64,000 nt of DNA from Iris pallida. Its lineage: Eukaryota; Streptophyta; Magnoliopsida; Asparagales; Iridaceae. The notes beneath the pieces are model-generated. The model saw only the letters and a program-made list of their open reading frames with translations. It was not told the DNA's origin and did not search any database. Below are positions 11,434 to 23,562 of this stretch, piece after piece (positions within the stretch are counted from its first letter, which is position 1; the number at the start of each line of letters is the position of its first letter). The stretch covers positions 1 through 64,000 of the forward strand of contig JANAVB010012153.1 in the NCBI GenBank assembly GCA_029216955.1, in the 5' to 3' direction. A program made the position numbers and the translations under genes.

Positions 11434-13020
11434 ACAATATCTTCCAACTATCTCTCAGATTGTGAGTTATGTACCCTCTGGTACCGCTGAACTTACACTC
11501 TGACCTCAAATCTCCCAGATTGTTGAGTTATGTACCCTCAGGTACCACTGAACTTACTCTCTGACTGCTCCATCTAATCTCCTAGTCATAACTAGGAACC
11601 TCCATATTAAATGCTTTTCTCCTCCAGAGTTTGTCTCAAAATCTATTACCCGCACCACCAGTGCGCAAAAGGGTGATAGATCCACAAAACTTATCCTAAT
11701 CTATTGCCCGTACCACCAGTGCACAGAAGGGTAATAGGTCCATGAAGGTTATCCTAGTCTATTACTCGCACCATCGGTGTACCAAAGAGTAGTAGGTCCA
11801 CAAAATATCATTCGAATCTATTTGCTCATATTTCCATATGCACAAAAGGGCAATAGGTGCACAAAATTTTCCAACGGGAAAAACAACCATGTCCATATTA
11901 CCTCTGAGTTGTTTTTCCGTCCATCACAAACAAATCACCCAATACATAGAGCTTCCACGTTGATAACACCTCTGAGTTGTTCTGTGTATCTCCATTTGGC
12001 CTACTCCTACCATGTCCTTACTACCTCTGAGTAGGAAGGCTTTGTTTTGACCCATATTTACCGCGTTCTCATTACCTCTGAGTAAATATGTTGGTTTTCT
12101 CTCCCCTTATTATCAGTACTCGCATCGCCAGTACACAAAAATGGTAATAAGTCCATAAAAATTATCCTAATCTATTACTCGGACCACCGGTGTACCAATG
12201 AGTAGTAGATCCACAAAATATCATTCGAATCTATTACTCGCACTACCAGTGCACAAAAAGGGCAATAGGTCTGCAAAATTCCCCAACGGGAAAAAACAAC
12301 CACGTCTATATTACCTCTGAGTTGTTTGCCCGTCCATCACAAACAAACCACCCAATACATATAACTTCCACGTTGATAGCACCTCTGAGTTGTTCTGTGT
12401 ATCTTCATTAGGCCCACTCCTACCACGTCCTCATTACCTCTGAGTAGGAAGGCTCTACTTTAGACCCATATTTACCACGTCCTCATTACCTCTGAGTAAA
12501 TATGTTGGTTTTCTCTCCACTTATTATCCGTACTCGCACTGCCAGTACACAAAAAGGATAATATGTCCACAAATATCCTCTGTTGACCACAAATACTGTA
12601 TTAGGTCCTCTAGTACATGCACCCCTTCTTCACAATCATATGCTTCTGGAACCCAGTTATCCCGTGGCATTCATTACCCGTTACATAGAACTTCCACATC
12701 CATATTACCTCTTAGTTGTTCTATGTATCCTCATTCGAGTTCACTCCTACCATGTCCTCATTACCTCTGAGTAGGAAGGCTCTACTTTAGACCCATATTT
12801 ACCATATCCTCATCACCTCCAAGTAAATATGATGGTTCCCTCTCTCAACTTATTATTCGTACCTAAAACCAAGGTACGCCAAGGATGATAAGTCCACATA
12901 AAATCTCCAGCGGAAGTACCCAAACCTATCACGTCCATGCTACATCTGATAGGATTGCCACACCTAAACAACTCTACTTTCCATGTTTCTTATTCAAAGT
13001 ATTCCAAATTTGTATTTTGA
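11434..13020 (+). other. Non-coding hairpin array between gag and PPT of element A
   Basis: No coding frame of note is present. The region is built of many short inverted repeats: GTACC-CTCT-GGTAC near 11471, CCTAGT-CATA-ACTAGG at 11581, nested hairpins of CTATTACCC...GGGTGATAG type, and hairpins with a constant 20-nt loop of the form CCACGTCCTCATTACCTCTG. A long period of about 413 bp is also visible (11759 versus 12172; 12107 versus 12521). Tandem repeats in the 3' UTR are known for Tat-lineage elements; the paired changes in stems are described under findings. Confidence 0.85.
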
Positions 13021-13038
13021 AAACTTTGAAGGGGGTCT
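13021..13038 (+). promoter_or_regulatory. Polypurine tract of element A
   Basis: AAACTTTGAAGGGGGTCT directly precedes the 3' LTR; the purine core is AACTTTGAAGGGGG. The same word in inverse orientation (48581-48600) precedes the 3' LTR of element D. Confidence 0.85.
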
Positions 13039-14758
13039 AGTAGAAGCATAGAAAATATTGCTTTTAGTCCCACATTGGAAAGGAGAAGAACAAAGGGCTC
13101 ACCCCATTCTATAAATAGAGCCCCCTTTCCTCCTTTGAAAAGGGCACCAACTTCTCTTCCCTCCTTCCAACTTGGACTCTTCCTACTACGCACCTTCGGG
13201 TGCTAAGTCGAAGAAGTCTAGGGCAGCACGGGCTCGTCGAGCTCAGTCAGCTGTCCCAACCTCTGACCATCAGAGCGTCCCGCTAACTGATAGAAAGTTG
13301 TATAGAACCGCCCGTGTCCAGCCCCCGGCGGTAAACGGACAGGATGGTTCTCAAGAGTCACCCAACAAAGATCGAGGGCAAGTGCTTTTAATAGCCCTGC
13401 ATCGGGGAGCAAACATGATACCTACGCACTCGTGTGCTCGGGATACCCGGGCCCACAAAATGAGTACAAAGGTTGACCGAGATGTCCTTGTCTTGCGAGA
13501 TGTGATCCTTCACAAGCGCAAGGAAAGAAAGGGATTCTCTATGCCGCTCGAAATCAACATGAAGCTTTATGCGGCTCCAAATCCAGGAAGCTTCATGCGG
13601 CTCAAAACCCGGGAAGCTTAATGCGGCTCAAAACCAAGGAGGCTTCATGCAGCTCATAAAACCCAAGAAGCTTCATGCGGCTCAAAACCAAGGGGGCCTC
13701 ATGCGGCTCACAAAACACAGGGGGCCTCATGCGGCACAAAATGCAGGAAGCTTCATGCGGCTCAGAAATCTCCCTGCGGCCTTATACGGTTCAAAAAAAA
13801 CTCTGCCTATACAGCTGGCCATTATTACTCTGGCATAAAGGAGAGCTCTGACAGAAATGATGGCTCTGACATAAAGAACAGACGCGACATGCTCATAAAA
13901 AGACGAGAAAATCTTTATGATAGCTGGCACACTTCACCAATTCCAAGAAAGTCTATTATGCGGATCACTTGAGTGACCCTCATGCGGCTTGGTTGTGAGG
14001 ACACCCTCATGCGGCTCTGATGTGAGGCCACCCTCATGCGGCTCGGTTGTGAGGCCACCCTCATGCGGCTCGAATGTGCGGCCACCCTTATGCGGCTCGG
14101 TTGTGAGGCCACCCTTATGCGGCTCGGTTGTGAGGCCACCCTCATGAGGCTCGGATGTGAGGCCACCCTTATGCGGCTCAATCATGGGGGCAGCCCTTCA
14201 TGCGGCTCAGACAGGGGGACAATCCTTCATACGGCTCGCAACCTGGTGACAGTTGGGACACGTGGCAGAAGTTGACTAAGTCTTAACAATTCAGATTTAT
14301 TGCAACCAACCGATCATAGATGTTCAGATTTATTTCAACCTACATAACAGTCCAGATTTATTGCAACAAACAGATCAAGATTAATCTTAACCAATCCCCA
14401 GCTGCCCACTTCTCAAGGCACAGTTACAAGGATGCGGCCACGTGGCTGTACACCCCCTACTCATCACAAATTCCTATAAATTGCATGGAATTATTCCTTT
14501 TGCAGACACACAGAGACATATAGAGAGCATTTCTTCGCTGGAGCCAAGATTGCGTTCGATCATCCAAGGAGTAAGGCAGATAGCACTTTCCCGAGCCTCT
14601 ACCGTCATCCTCCAGAATCCAAATTAAACAATTATACTTAGATTGCTTTTCCTAGGTTTTGTTCCTAGGCTCTCTTTGTACGAGCGAGTTTGTAATTGTG
14701 AATCAAAGTTCAGTCCTCCCATAAAACTGTTTAGTTCTTAGATAATCAATGGCAAACA
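13039..14758 (+). mobile_element. 3' LTR of element A
   Basis: A 1720-bp copy of 6952-8715 with TATAAATAG at 13110, the gag-like block at 13170-13530, arrays at 13556-13770 and 13965-14200, and the terminus AATCAATGGCAAACA. The downstream TATA at about 14475 has changed to TATAAATTG. TSD TAGAC follows. Confidence 0.88.
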
Positions 14759-15225
14759 TAGACTTTGTCCTGTAGTGATATGTGGTAGAGAGATGAATAC
14801 ACAACTTCTTGTATTCCCTATGTCGACATTCTACATGGTTCTTGGAATGGACTGTTTGAGCCAACATTTTGCTCTTATAGACTGCCACAAGGGCAGTATA
14901 GTCTTTAGACCACCGAATGCGATGGAGTTTGAGTTCACCAAGGAGGAAGGTGAGAGTTGTGATGCACCCACATTGGGGACTCATATAATGATGCAGGACA
15001 CCCCTCAGCACCCTGTCATCTCTGAGTTCGAAGATGTATTCCCCGAGGATTTTTTGGGACTGCCACCTGACCGAGACATTGAGTTTTCTATTGAGCTTGT
15101 TCAGGGAGCTGAGCCTATTTCATCTCGAGTTTATCGACTAGAATCTAAGGAGTTGGTAGAGATGAAGACACAGATTGACGACTTATTGGATAAAGGATTT
15201 ATTCATGCCAGTGCGTCACCATGGG
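14759..15225 (+). pseudogene. Chromovirus protease end and RT start (outer element, part 2)
   Basis: This continues the frame broken at 6951. It gives the rest of the aspartic protease (LLVFPMSTFYMVLGMDCLSQH, where functional relatives have the VILGMDWL form), the linker to RT (TPQHPVISEFEDVFPEDFLG, LPPDRDIEFSIELVQGAEPI) and the RT fingers up to GFIHASASPW. There is no stop inside this part. At 15225 it is cut by a solo LTR. Removal of 15226-29328 plus one 5-bp duplication joins SPW to [12 protein letters not shown], the usual gypsy RT wording. Confidence 0.88.
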
Positions 15226-15616
15226 TGTAGACCCCCTAAAATTTAGTAGATTTTTTCTATTTTAATTAATATTTTTTACATTATTTTAACTCATTGTAAA
15301 TAAAGCTTGAATTTAATTAGAAACTTGTTTATATTTCGGCTAGTAAAGATTACTATATTAAATTGGTACAAACTTTTGTGATAATATATTTTATAAAATG
15401 TTTTAAATCTTTTAGAAATATTTTATTTATTATTTTGGATACTAGAAAGGTTTCTTGGAAGGAATTTAATAACTTATGTTTCTCTTATACATTTTTTATA
15501 CTAGCATATAGAAAGTAAATGCAATATTAGGTAAAAAGGTATTTATTTAATTTTCTAAAAGATATTTGAATTTTTGAAAATTATAGAATTTTTTTAATAG
15601 TATGTATATATGTATG

Positions 15617-15887
<271 letters not shown>

Positions 15888-16708
15888 CTGTTTTAAATTC
15901 GGCCAAGCACTATCCAGGTACCAACTTCCCATTCTGATTTCTCCTCGGATACTAGATCATTTTGAGTTTTGTAAAGTCCCATGGAAACCCAGTATGACCC
16001 TCATGAATTCCCACCAAGGGGATTCAAACACGACAGCACGAGCCTCCCGCGAATTCGACACAAAGTCGATGGTTTCTGTTCAAAAAATAGAGCATAAAGT
16101 TAATCCAAACCCTTACTTGAGAAGCCAGTTTTCGAACCAAATTTTTTTGAAAATCTGATTGAAAACAGTCAAAGACAATATATACGAGACTGAAACACAC
16201 CTGTTAGATCGACTTTTCGAATTACATGCATAAAGTTATTCATTAATAAAGATGTTGCCGACGTGTGGGAACTGATGGGGCTCAATTTCGTTGCATGTGT
16301 GCGACGAAATCAATACGTATCCGTCAAAATACTCCCGTATTGATACTTTGCAAACTAGCCCATAACTTTGTGCACGTTCGTCGTATCGAGACAACTTGTA
16401 CCATCTGGACCGTATCAATTTTCTAGTCCTGTACGCCAAGTTTGGTCCGATTCTGAGAAGGTCGACCAGAACGCCTATTTGGCGGGCCCACGACCCGCTC
16501 CAATGGGCAAATTTGTGCACGGCTCACCGGAATCCAAAATTGGGCATACCTTTGGGTTTGTCTCCTCAAAACAGATCCGTAGACATGTAGTTTGACGATT
16601 TTAGAGACCGTAGATACTAGCACGCTTTTCGGTTCAAAACAGGTCCAACAACGGACATCGTTTTGATAAAAAATTATGATTTTTCCCCTGTTCCAGAATT
16701 AAACTTTT

Positions 16709-18014
16709 TACTACCAGAATAGGTCATATTAGCGATGCCAGAAAATGTTGCTAAAATGACAAAAAGCGTCGCTAATTGTATTTACCGACGTTTTTAGCGA
16801 CGTTTTCCTGTGGTCGCGGAAAGCCATCTCGCTGACAGACAAAACGTCGGTAGTCATTGCTATTACCGACGGTTACCGACGGTTACCGACGCTAACTAAA
16901 CGTTGCTAATCACCAACGTTCACCGACACCACGTCAAGAAAAATGGCGATGTCTCTCTGATGTCGGTCAACTTCGGTGAATTTAGCGACGTATGCTACTT
17001 TTTACCGACGTTTACCGACTCTGTAGCAGAGGAAAAATGGGTCGATAAACGTCGATAAATGTCGCTATACCTGGTGATTTAGCGATGTTTACTGACGTTT
17101 AGCGACGCAGATAGACGTCAGTAAGCGTTGCTAAACGTCGCTAAAATGCAAAAAAAATAAAAAATAAAATACAGAATGTCCACAGAATCATATTTTCTTC
17201 CTACAGTTTAATAAATAACAATAAATACACAGAAGTACATTTTCATCCTGGGTTTGCCGACCCCTTTGGTGGAACACTCAACACCGGTACATCACAATAT
17301 ACATATGTATCTACACAAACAAGAGTAAAAGTCTAAAAGAGTAAAATATCCAAAGTCGGTAATCGTCGATCCAAAGTATACAACCAATATCCACATGAAT
17401 CTACAACCAATAATGAATGTCTACACAAAAAAATAATCCACAACCAATACTGAAACAAGATAAACAAATACTAAAAAAACTATCCTAACTCGGACTACTG
17501 CGGATCTGGAGGAGGGGCACCACCGCGCCTCAAGGATAGGAACATCTCGTAATCGTCACCGATGAAGGTAGTGACGTCGGTGGAGTCGGAGGTAGTGATG
17601 CCAGCGGAGTCGACGACGATGAAGGCGCACCCGGAGGACAATAATGCTCCAACGCTGCTAGTCGCTCGTGGTAGGAATATATGGTAGATAACAGCCTCGT
17701 ACTGCTATCAACTATCGAATCCTGCATTAACGTGAGCCTCTCGCCCATGGACAGCTGTGATGCCTGCAGATCCGTTACGTTGCGCTATGTCAAAGCTCTA
17801 AGATCAGTGACATCCCGCTCTATCCTCTCAGTCACATCCCTGAGCTCCATAATGCTGCGGTCGAGCGTATTCAATCGTGCTATGAGCGCAGCATCGTCCG
17901 TCTGGTGCTGCTCCTGGATCCGTCATAGCAGCTCGTCGCTAAAAGCACAAAACTTAGCGATGTATTTATCTGGAGTCGCTAATTTCGTCGCCAATATGAC
18001 TTATTTTGGTAGTG
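16709..18014. mobile_element. Non-autonomous CACTA (En/Spm-like) DNA transposon
   Basis: The 1306-bp element has ends TACTACCAGAATAGGTCAT (left, first base changed from C) and, read inward from the right, CACTACCAAAATAAGTCAT. It is flanked by TTT on both sides (16706-16708 and 18015-18017), the 3-bp duplication typical of CACTA elements. Inside the left end, from 16735 to 17130, words such as TTAGCGACG, TTTACCGACG and their inverse are reiterated like CACTA subterminal transposase-binding repeats. The paralogous LTR lacks the element at the matching site (AGACTTTTGGACAG near 33789), an empty-site control. No transposase is encoded. Confidence 0.9.
17480..17940 (-). pseudogene. Coiled-coil ORF fragment inside the CACTA element
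   Basis: On the minus strand a frame reads through residues such as DDAALIARLNTLDRSIMELR and, after a stop near 17790, MGERLTLMQDSIVDSSTRLL, then a Pro/Ser-rich tail. The heptad-like leucine and isoleucine pattern suggests a coiled coil. It could be the tail of a CACTA-associated (TnpA-like) protein or a captured host fragment; I cannot decide. One stop and no clear start make it a remnant. Confidence 0.4.
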
Positions 18015-19220
18015 TTTGGATAGTCATTTTTTAGACATATCTTTTATTCCAAACACGTTCGTGATATTTATTTCAGCATCCGAGGACGTATGTGGGATTT
18101 GACTTTCATCGCTTCACTATTCTGACGGTTCGAGCTATTGGACGTCGCCCTTTTGCACATAACCTCAGGCAAGATACCTTGCCATATTTACTGCTTATAT
18201 TTAGTCTGTATTTTTATTATTGCATATAACTGTTTACTTATTTCCAGTACTTGTGGCTGTACTATTATTACATTTGCTGATTTAATGTTTGCTTAGTGAT
18301 ATTAGCTTTACTTTACTTATTATCCTTTGATTGCATATGGACCTAGAGTTAAGGGACTACCATTAGTAGTGTATAGCATAAACCTTGACACAGTTGTACC
18401 ACGAGGTATGTGTAAGATGAGTAGCATGTAGAGGTACTTGCGTGTTGGCTGATAACCCGTGCACATGCGTTAGGTCTAACTGCTAATAGAGGCATGTTAG
18501 GAGACTTAGCAGTTAGTAGAGGTACATGATCGCGGATGCGACTTCGATAGGTACATCGTGTGGAGAGAACATTTTCTTGTCGTATGGGCTTCTATTACAC
18601 ATTTCCTTGTAACCCGAAAGCTCTGCTGGAGATACGGGTATGCTTACCCCCCTCATGTTGGCCACCGACGTTTTTGAACGTTATGCGCTTGGGGTAAGAT
18701 GATCCTCTCAGGTTGGCCACTGTCGTTTTTGAACGTCATGTGCTTAGATCACTGGTGCCCAAGTGGGGACTATACCAGATCCTATTTACAGCCAAGGCTC
18801 ATGGGACGAAAGGTTTGTTCTTAACTACATAAACACATTAGAATGGTTAGATAACCCTAGTCAATGTCATGTCACCCCCATTCCATTATTAGCTTAGGAC
18901 AATGTTGCATCGTAGAATAATGTTCTACCCCTTGTCTTTGTTTGGTTGTAGGGGTAGTCCACTGTTTCGATGATGAGGTATTTGATCTTGTTACGATTGG
19001 GACTGTTCTACTTTACTTATGATTTATGACATATTATATATATTCAATTATGTGGCATGTTCTTTATGTGCCTTGTTACATCCCTCTGAGGACCTGGTTA
19101 TCTCCCCAGGTGTGTGCTTTGTGACTTTTCGCAGGTATTCTAGCCAAGGCCGTGATCTTCTCCATTCCTTCGAAGATGATTGCCCTTGGTTCGTCTTGTC
19201 ATTTTTATCTGTCCTTTCCT

Positions 19221-22200
19221 TGTAACACCCACTTTTCCAAAATAAGGATAAATTTGAAATTTGGTATTTTAAATCATTAAAGTATTTGATTTTAGTCATG
19301 ATATGATTTTTGGTGATTTTTAGTTATTTTAAAACTATTTAATTGTGTGAAATGTGAATTGGTGTTTTGCTAGTGTAACATTAGTCATGCATGACCTAGA
19401 AGACTAATCATGACCAATGAGACCTAATCATGTGTTTAGGATTTCAAATTTCATCTTTTAAGCCTAGGGGTATTTTAGTCATTTTGACACTTTTGTGATT
19501 TTGTGAATTATATTGATTAAGTATGTGTTAGTTAAATTGTTGAGTCTTGACCTAGAAGTTAGCCTAATCTAGATTGTTAATCATGATCCTAGAGACTAAG
19601 TTAGAGGGTTTCATTAAAGTAATGACATTAGTGAAATATCCAGATATTTTGTAGAAAGATATTTTGGACTAAAAGTTAAAGGATGCTACTTTAATTGTGA
19701 ACCATTGATTTAGCTAGAAATTGTTGGAGGAACCATAGCCCCTCATCCTAAACCCTAACCCTAACCTAATGACAGCCATCCTATCCTTTCCCCCACTATA
19801 AAACCCCTTTCAAACTTAGGGCTAGCCTCCCTCCTTAGAAAATTTGAATCCAAGAAGAAAGAGGTGAGTTCTTGCTCTAGTAAATTCACCATAATTCCAT
19901 TTTAATTCCTAAAATCCTCAAACCAGTTGCAAACACTTCTAATACCTCTATTCTTGCTGTCATTGAAGTTTCATCTCAATTTGTTGAGGATTTGTTGGAT
20001 TGGGACATCAAGGAGAAAAGCTCTAGAGAAGGGGTTTTTCTTGAGATTTCAAGAATAGGTAACTTCCTCATTCCTTAATGAAATTTCGATTTGTCTCCAT
20101 GAATAGGAAGCCCTAAGGGTCCCCCTAGGGTTTGGATTAGTTTCGAGCTTGGTGTCGGAGGTTTCGTGTCCTTTCTGGACACGTATCAGTGCCAATGGCA
20201 CTGTGTTCGACGAAATGCCTCAAAGGGCATTTCGATCGATTTATTTGATTCTTTTTGAATAGGAAAATTAGTTTTGTTGTGGTCTTTTGATTCCTGTGTT
20301 GGTGTCTTGATTTCGTGTCATGGTTGTGTCGTTTTCGTGCTTGGACACGCGCGTGCACACGGCCGCGCGCTGCCACAGTCTTCCCCTGCTGCTCGGGGTT
20401 GACTCTGGACACGACACGGCACGTTGTGCCATGAAACTTCGTGGACAGTTGGGGGCACCCACTGACACCATGTCCATGAAGTTTCATGCGACCTCGTTGT
20501 GTGTGCGCGAAGAAATCGCGCGCGCACTGGCCACGCACTGACTGGTTCAGTCGTTTTTTTCGTGCACTGATACGCACTTCTGGACACGACACCGTGATAC
20601 GTGGACCCGTGTCAGGCAGTGTCAGACCTAGAGCTACACTAGGCGAACCCACATGTGTGATCACGAGTCGTGTCGTGTCGTGTGTCGCGTGTTTGATGCA
20701 CGTGCACGCGTGTACGACGATTATTTTGTGCACTGTCATGTATTGTGTTCGTGTGTTGTTTGGACACGTTTGTGTCAGGCTCCTGGACACGAATGACTCC
20801 CTCAACACCATGTTTTGATTATACACCTCTGGTTGGGTTTTCTAGCTTAATTTTCATGTCGTATTCTCCATTTCCCATTTTTCCTGATACCTCTTTATCA
20901 GTCTACTCTTCTGATTTCTGTCCAGTTTCCTAAATTTGATTTTAGCAATCAATTGACCCATTGGACACTGTTAATTACTTATAATTAAACCTCTATTATG
21001 TGCACATATGTGGAGTTTGATTGTATTGGATAAAACTGGGACTTTCAAATTGGTTTCGAATGAGAATAGTTCATATATCAATCAAGTTTTCTGAAAATAA
21101 AACTGAGACAAGTTTGTGAAGAAAACTGAGTTTAAATCCTAAGAACCTGAGATTGGAAACTGGTATATGTTGTACTATCATTTCAAATACCTGAGACATG
21201 TTATGCATATTCCTATCACCTGTACATGTATACACATCACATGTGAGTTGATTTCTTGAATAACCTGAAAACTGAAAGGGTAAAACCTGAGATGTGATAA
21301 TAGGTTTAAACTGAGATTCTATTGGGAAAAATCTGAGATTCCTATGTTTAAAACTAGGTTGAATGTTAACTGAGATCTTGATATGTTAACTGAGATTACC
21401 TGTGATGTAAAACTGAGAATATATTATTCCCACACACCCTTTAACTTGATGAACCTGAGAATCTATTTCAATGTTTTAAAAAACTGAGTTTTTGCAATGG
21501 TTGTTTGATGGGAAGCCCCTCACACACTCTCAAGTTCACATACACAAACCACAGAAAATAGAGTTCCTCTCTTTCCCTACCTATCACACATATTATGATG
21601 GCACTGTCATGTACTCTTGAGAATGACTGCCTATTTTGCTCATTGTTTGGTTAGTTTCAGATTTCATGTTATACACACATGTTTCTCTCATTTACACACA
21701 CATGTACTTTCTGAAAACTGAAATGAGTAGGTCAAATTTACACACTCTTCACTGTTGGCATATAGGACTTTGTTACTTTGAATTTAACTCTTCACATTGC
21801 CTACATATTTCTGAAACCTATGTTACTCTGTACACACACTTGACACTCTTTCACTCTCTTTCTATCTCACTATATATAATGAATATATATGTAGTGTATG
21901 TATATGCCTATATATGGATAGATGTAAATATGCATATTGATATGATATGGATAATGTATATAGATATGTATATATGTGGGTTCAAGGATATATAGCCTTG
22001 TGTTGGTTTCTCTTTCATATACACATCCATGTTCACACACACACATAGCTTACATGTTAGTTCCTTCCTCTTTTTATATAGATATAATGTTGAATATGCA
22101 TGAATAGGATGTGCCTTGACATGTGCTTGTGTTTGGCTTGTATAGCCTTGTGATTGGTGTGTGATTGCTAGACTAGGCTTGGTTAGGCCTAGTGAGACTT

Positions 22201-23562
22201 GTTAGACTTGTTTGGGCTAGGACTTGACCTAGGTTGACTAGTGTGGTTGATTAGAGTTGACCAAGTGTCGACTTTAGCCTAGTTTGACCTAGACAGCATG
22301 CAGATACATTGTACATTTCATATATCACCCTCTGTATACATCTTGACTTGTGTTGCTCTAACTAGGAGTCAGGTACCTCATCTCGGACAGTACGTTTACT
22401 TCAGACATTCAGATACGAGGCGAGTACATTCTCTGATCGTTTCATACTTGTCACGATTTATATTCTCGCTCTAGATTACTTTTACTTGATGCTGTCACGT
22501 TATCATCACGGATTAGTACTATACGGATCTCTTCTTGGGATGTTATCCCCCTTAGCGGGAGCATTGGATACTTTATGACATGTGTTTCATGTACATCATG
22601 TATTCTTCGCTTCTGCGTTATTCATGTACACTCATGTTCTCTCATGTTCTTACATGTACGTTCATGTACTTTCATGTTCTTTCATGTACGCTCATGTTTC
22701 CTCATGTGTTTCCTGTATAACCAATACATCATGTACGTAACGTAACTTGAATAGATCCTTGTGTATTGATTGTGGGTAGGGGTGAGTATAAATGGTCATG
22801 TGATTTACCCATCATGTTCACTCTGTTACTTTTCATGTTTTATCATGTTCGCATCAGTCTTATGGGCTGATATCCCACATGTTCACTCATGTACATCATG
22901 TTCAACCTAAGCCAATTACATGCCATCTAGTACTCTAAATCACTAGTCACTTACTGTTCTTACTTATCATGTATATATTTCCAGTTATCAAATATCTCTC
23001 CTGTTTCATGTACATCTTCTTACAGCATTTCATGTATTTTATTCTATTGCCTGCTTTATATTTCCTGCCATGATATGAACTGCATGAGATGTACTGTGCT
23101 CGCTCCCGTCCTGACTGGACCTGTTGAAAATTTTACAGAGGATGATAAGGAACCCTGCACCCCCTTACTTGGAGCTTGCCTAGATGACACTCGCGACCTG
23201 GACCCCTGGCGAGGTTCAGGCAGCTGCTCAGGATGATACCTTGTATAGTGTAGATAGCTTAGACTATTTCCTTTCATGTTTAGCTTTGTCTTTGTTTCAG
23301 AGCTGTATATTGTAGAGATGTTGAGACTTGTATATCATTTCTGTTGTATCTCAGTTGAGGTTTTCCTTATCTATTTCATCGTGCCATTTTCTATCTATAG
23401 ATTGTGATTGAGTTATACCTCTGTGTTGGCCTCCTTATGGAGGGTATTCATATTATGTTAGTTATAGTTCATGACCTAGAACAGCGTTCTACCGCCGACA
23501 CTGCGGCGTAGGCTGGACGTACCTACTTCTCGCGCCCTTACTCTAGGGTGCGGGTCGTGACA
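19221..23562 (+). mobile_element. 5' LTR of the LARD
   Basis: A promoter candidate lies at 19797 (TATAAAA), with a telo-box array (AAACCCTAACCCTAACC, 19750-19766) 30 bp upstream. Zones follow that are dominated by different words: GGACACG (20160-20790), CTGAGA (21090-21490) and TCATGT (22560-23040). An inverted repeat with arms 20430-20447 and 20471-20488 has one mismatch. The frames of up to 229 codons here are by-products of base composition and recur identically in the other LTR. Confidence 0.92.

Larger units (their letters stand above)
6952..14758 (+). mobile_element. Element A: gag-only Tat/Ogre-type LTR retrotransposon (TR-GAG-like)
   Basis: A complete LTR element of 7807 bp is flanked by the 5-bp duplication TAGAC (6947-6951 and 14759-14763). 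The order is LTR (6952-8715), Arg-type PBS (8719), gag (8718-11433), a hairpin-rich non-coding region (11434-13020), PPT (AAACTTTGAAGGGGG, 13021-13035) and LTR (13039-14758). No protease, RT, RNase H or integrase is present, so movement needed a partner. PBS, PPT and the Gag architecture match element D at 47515-64000, a plausible relative of the helper. Both LTRs have lost the canonical TG start (TATAGAAG and AGTAGAAG). The LTRs differ in length and at many sites, so it is not recent. Confidence 0.88.

Noticed and set aside
19750..19766. Telomeric repeat or interstitial telomere
   Set aside because: Only two to three CCCTAA units, placed just before a TATA box; a telo-box promoter element explains it.
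20137..20826. A 229-codon minus-strand frame in the LARD LTR (and its copy near 25645-26333)
   Set aside because: It is a by-product of the GGACACG-rich zone; the second LTR breaks it with a single-base difference near 26065, so it is not under selection as a protein.
21636..21995. A 119-codon frame kept in both LARD LTRs (also 27143-27502)
   Set aside because: The LTRs are recent copies of each other; the sequence is microsatellite-like (ATATGTA, ACACAC) and codes for no recognisable domain.
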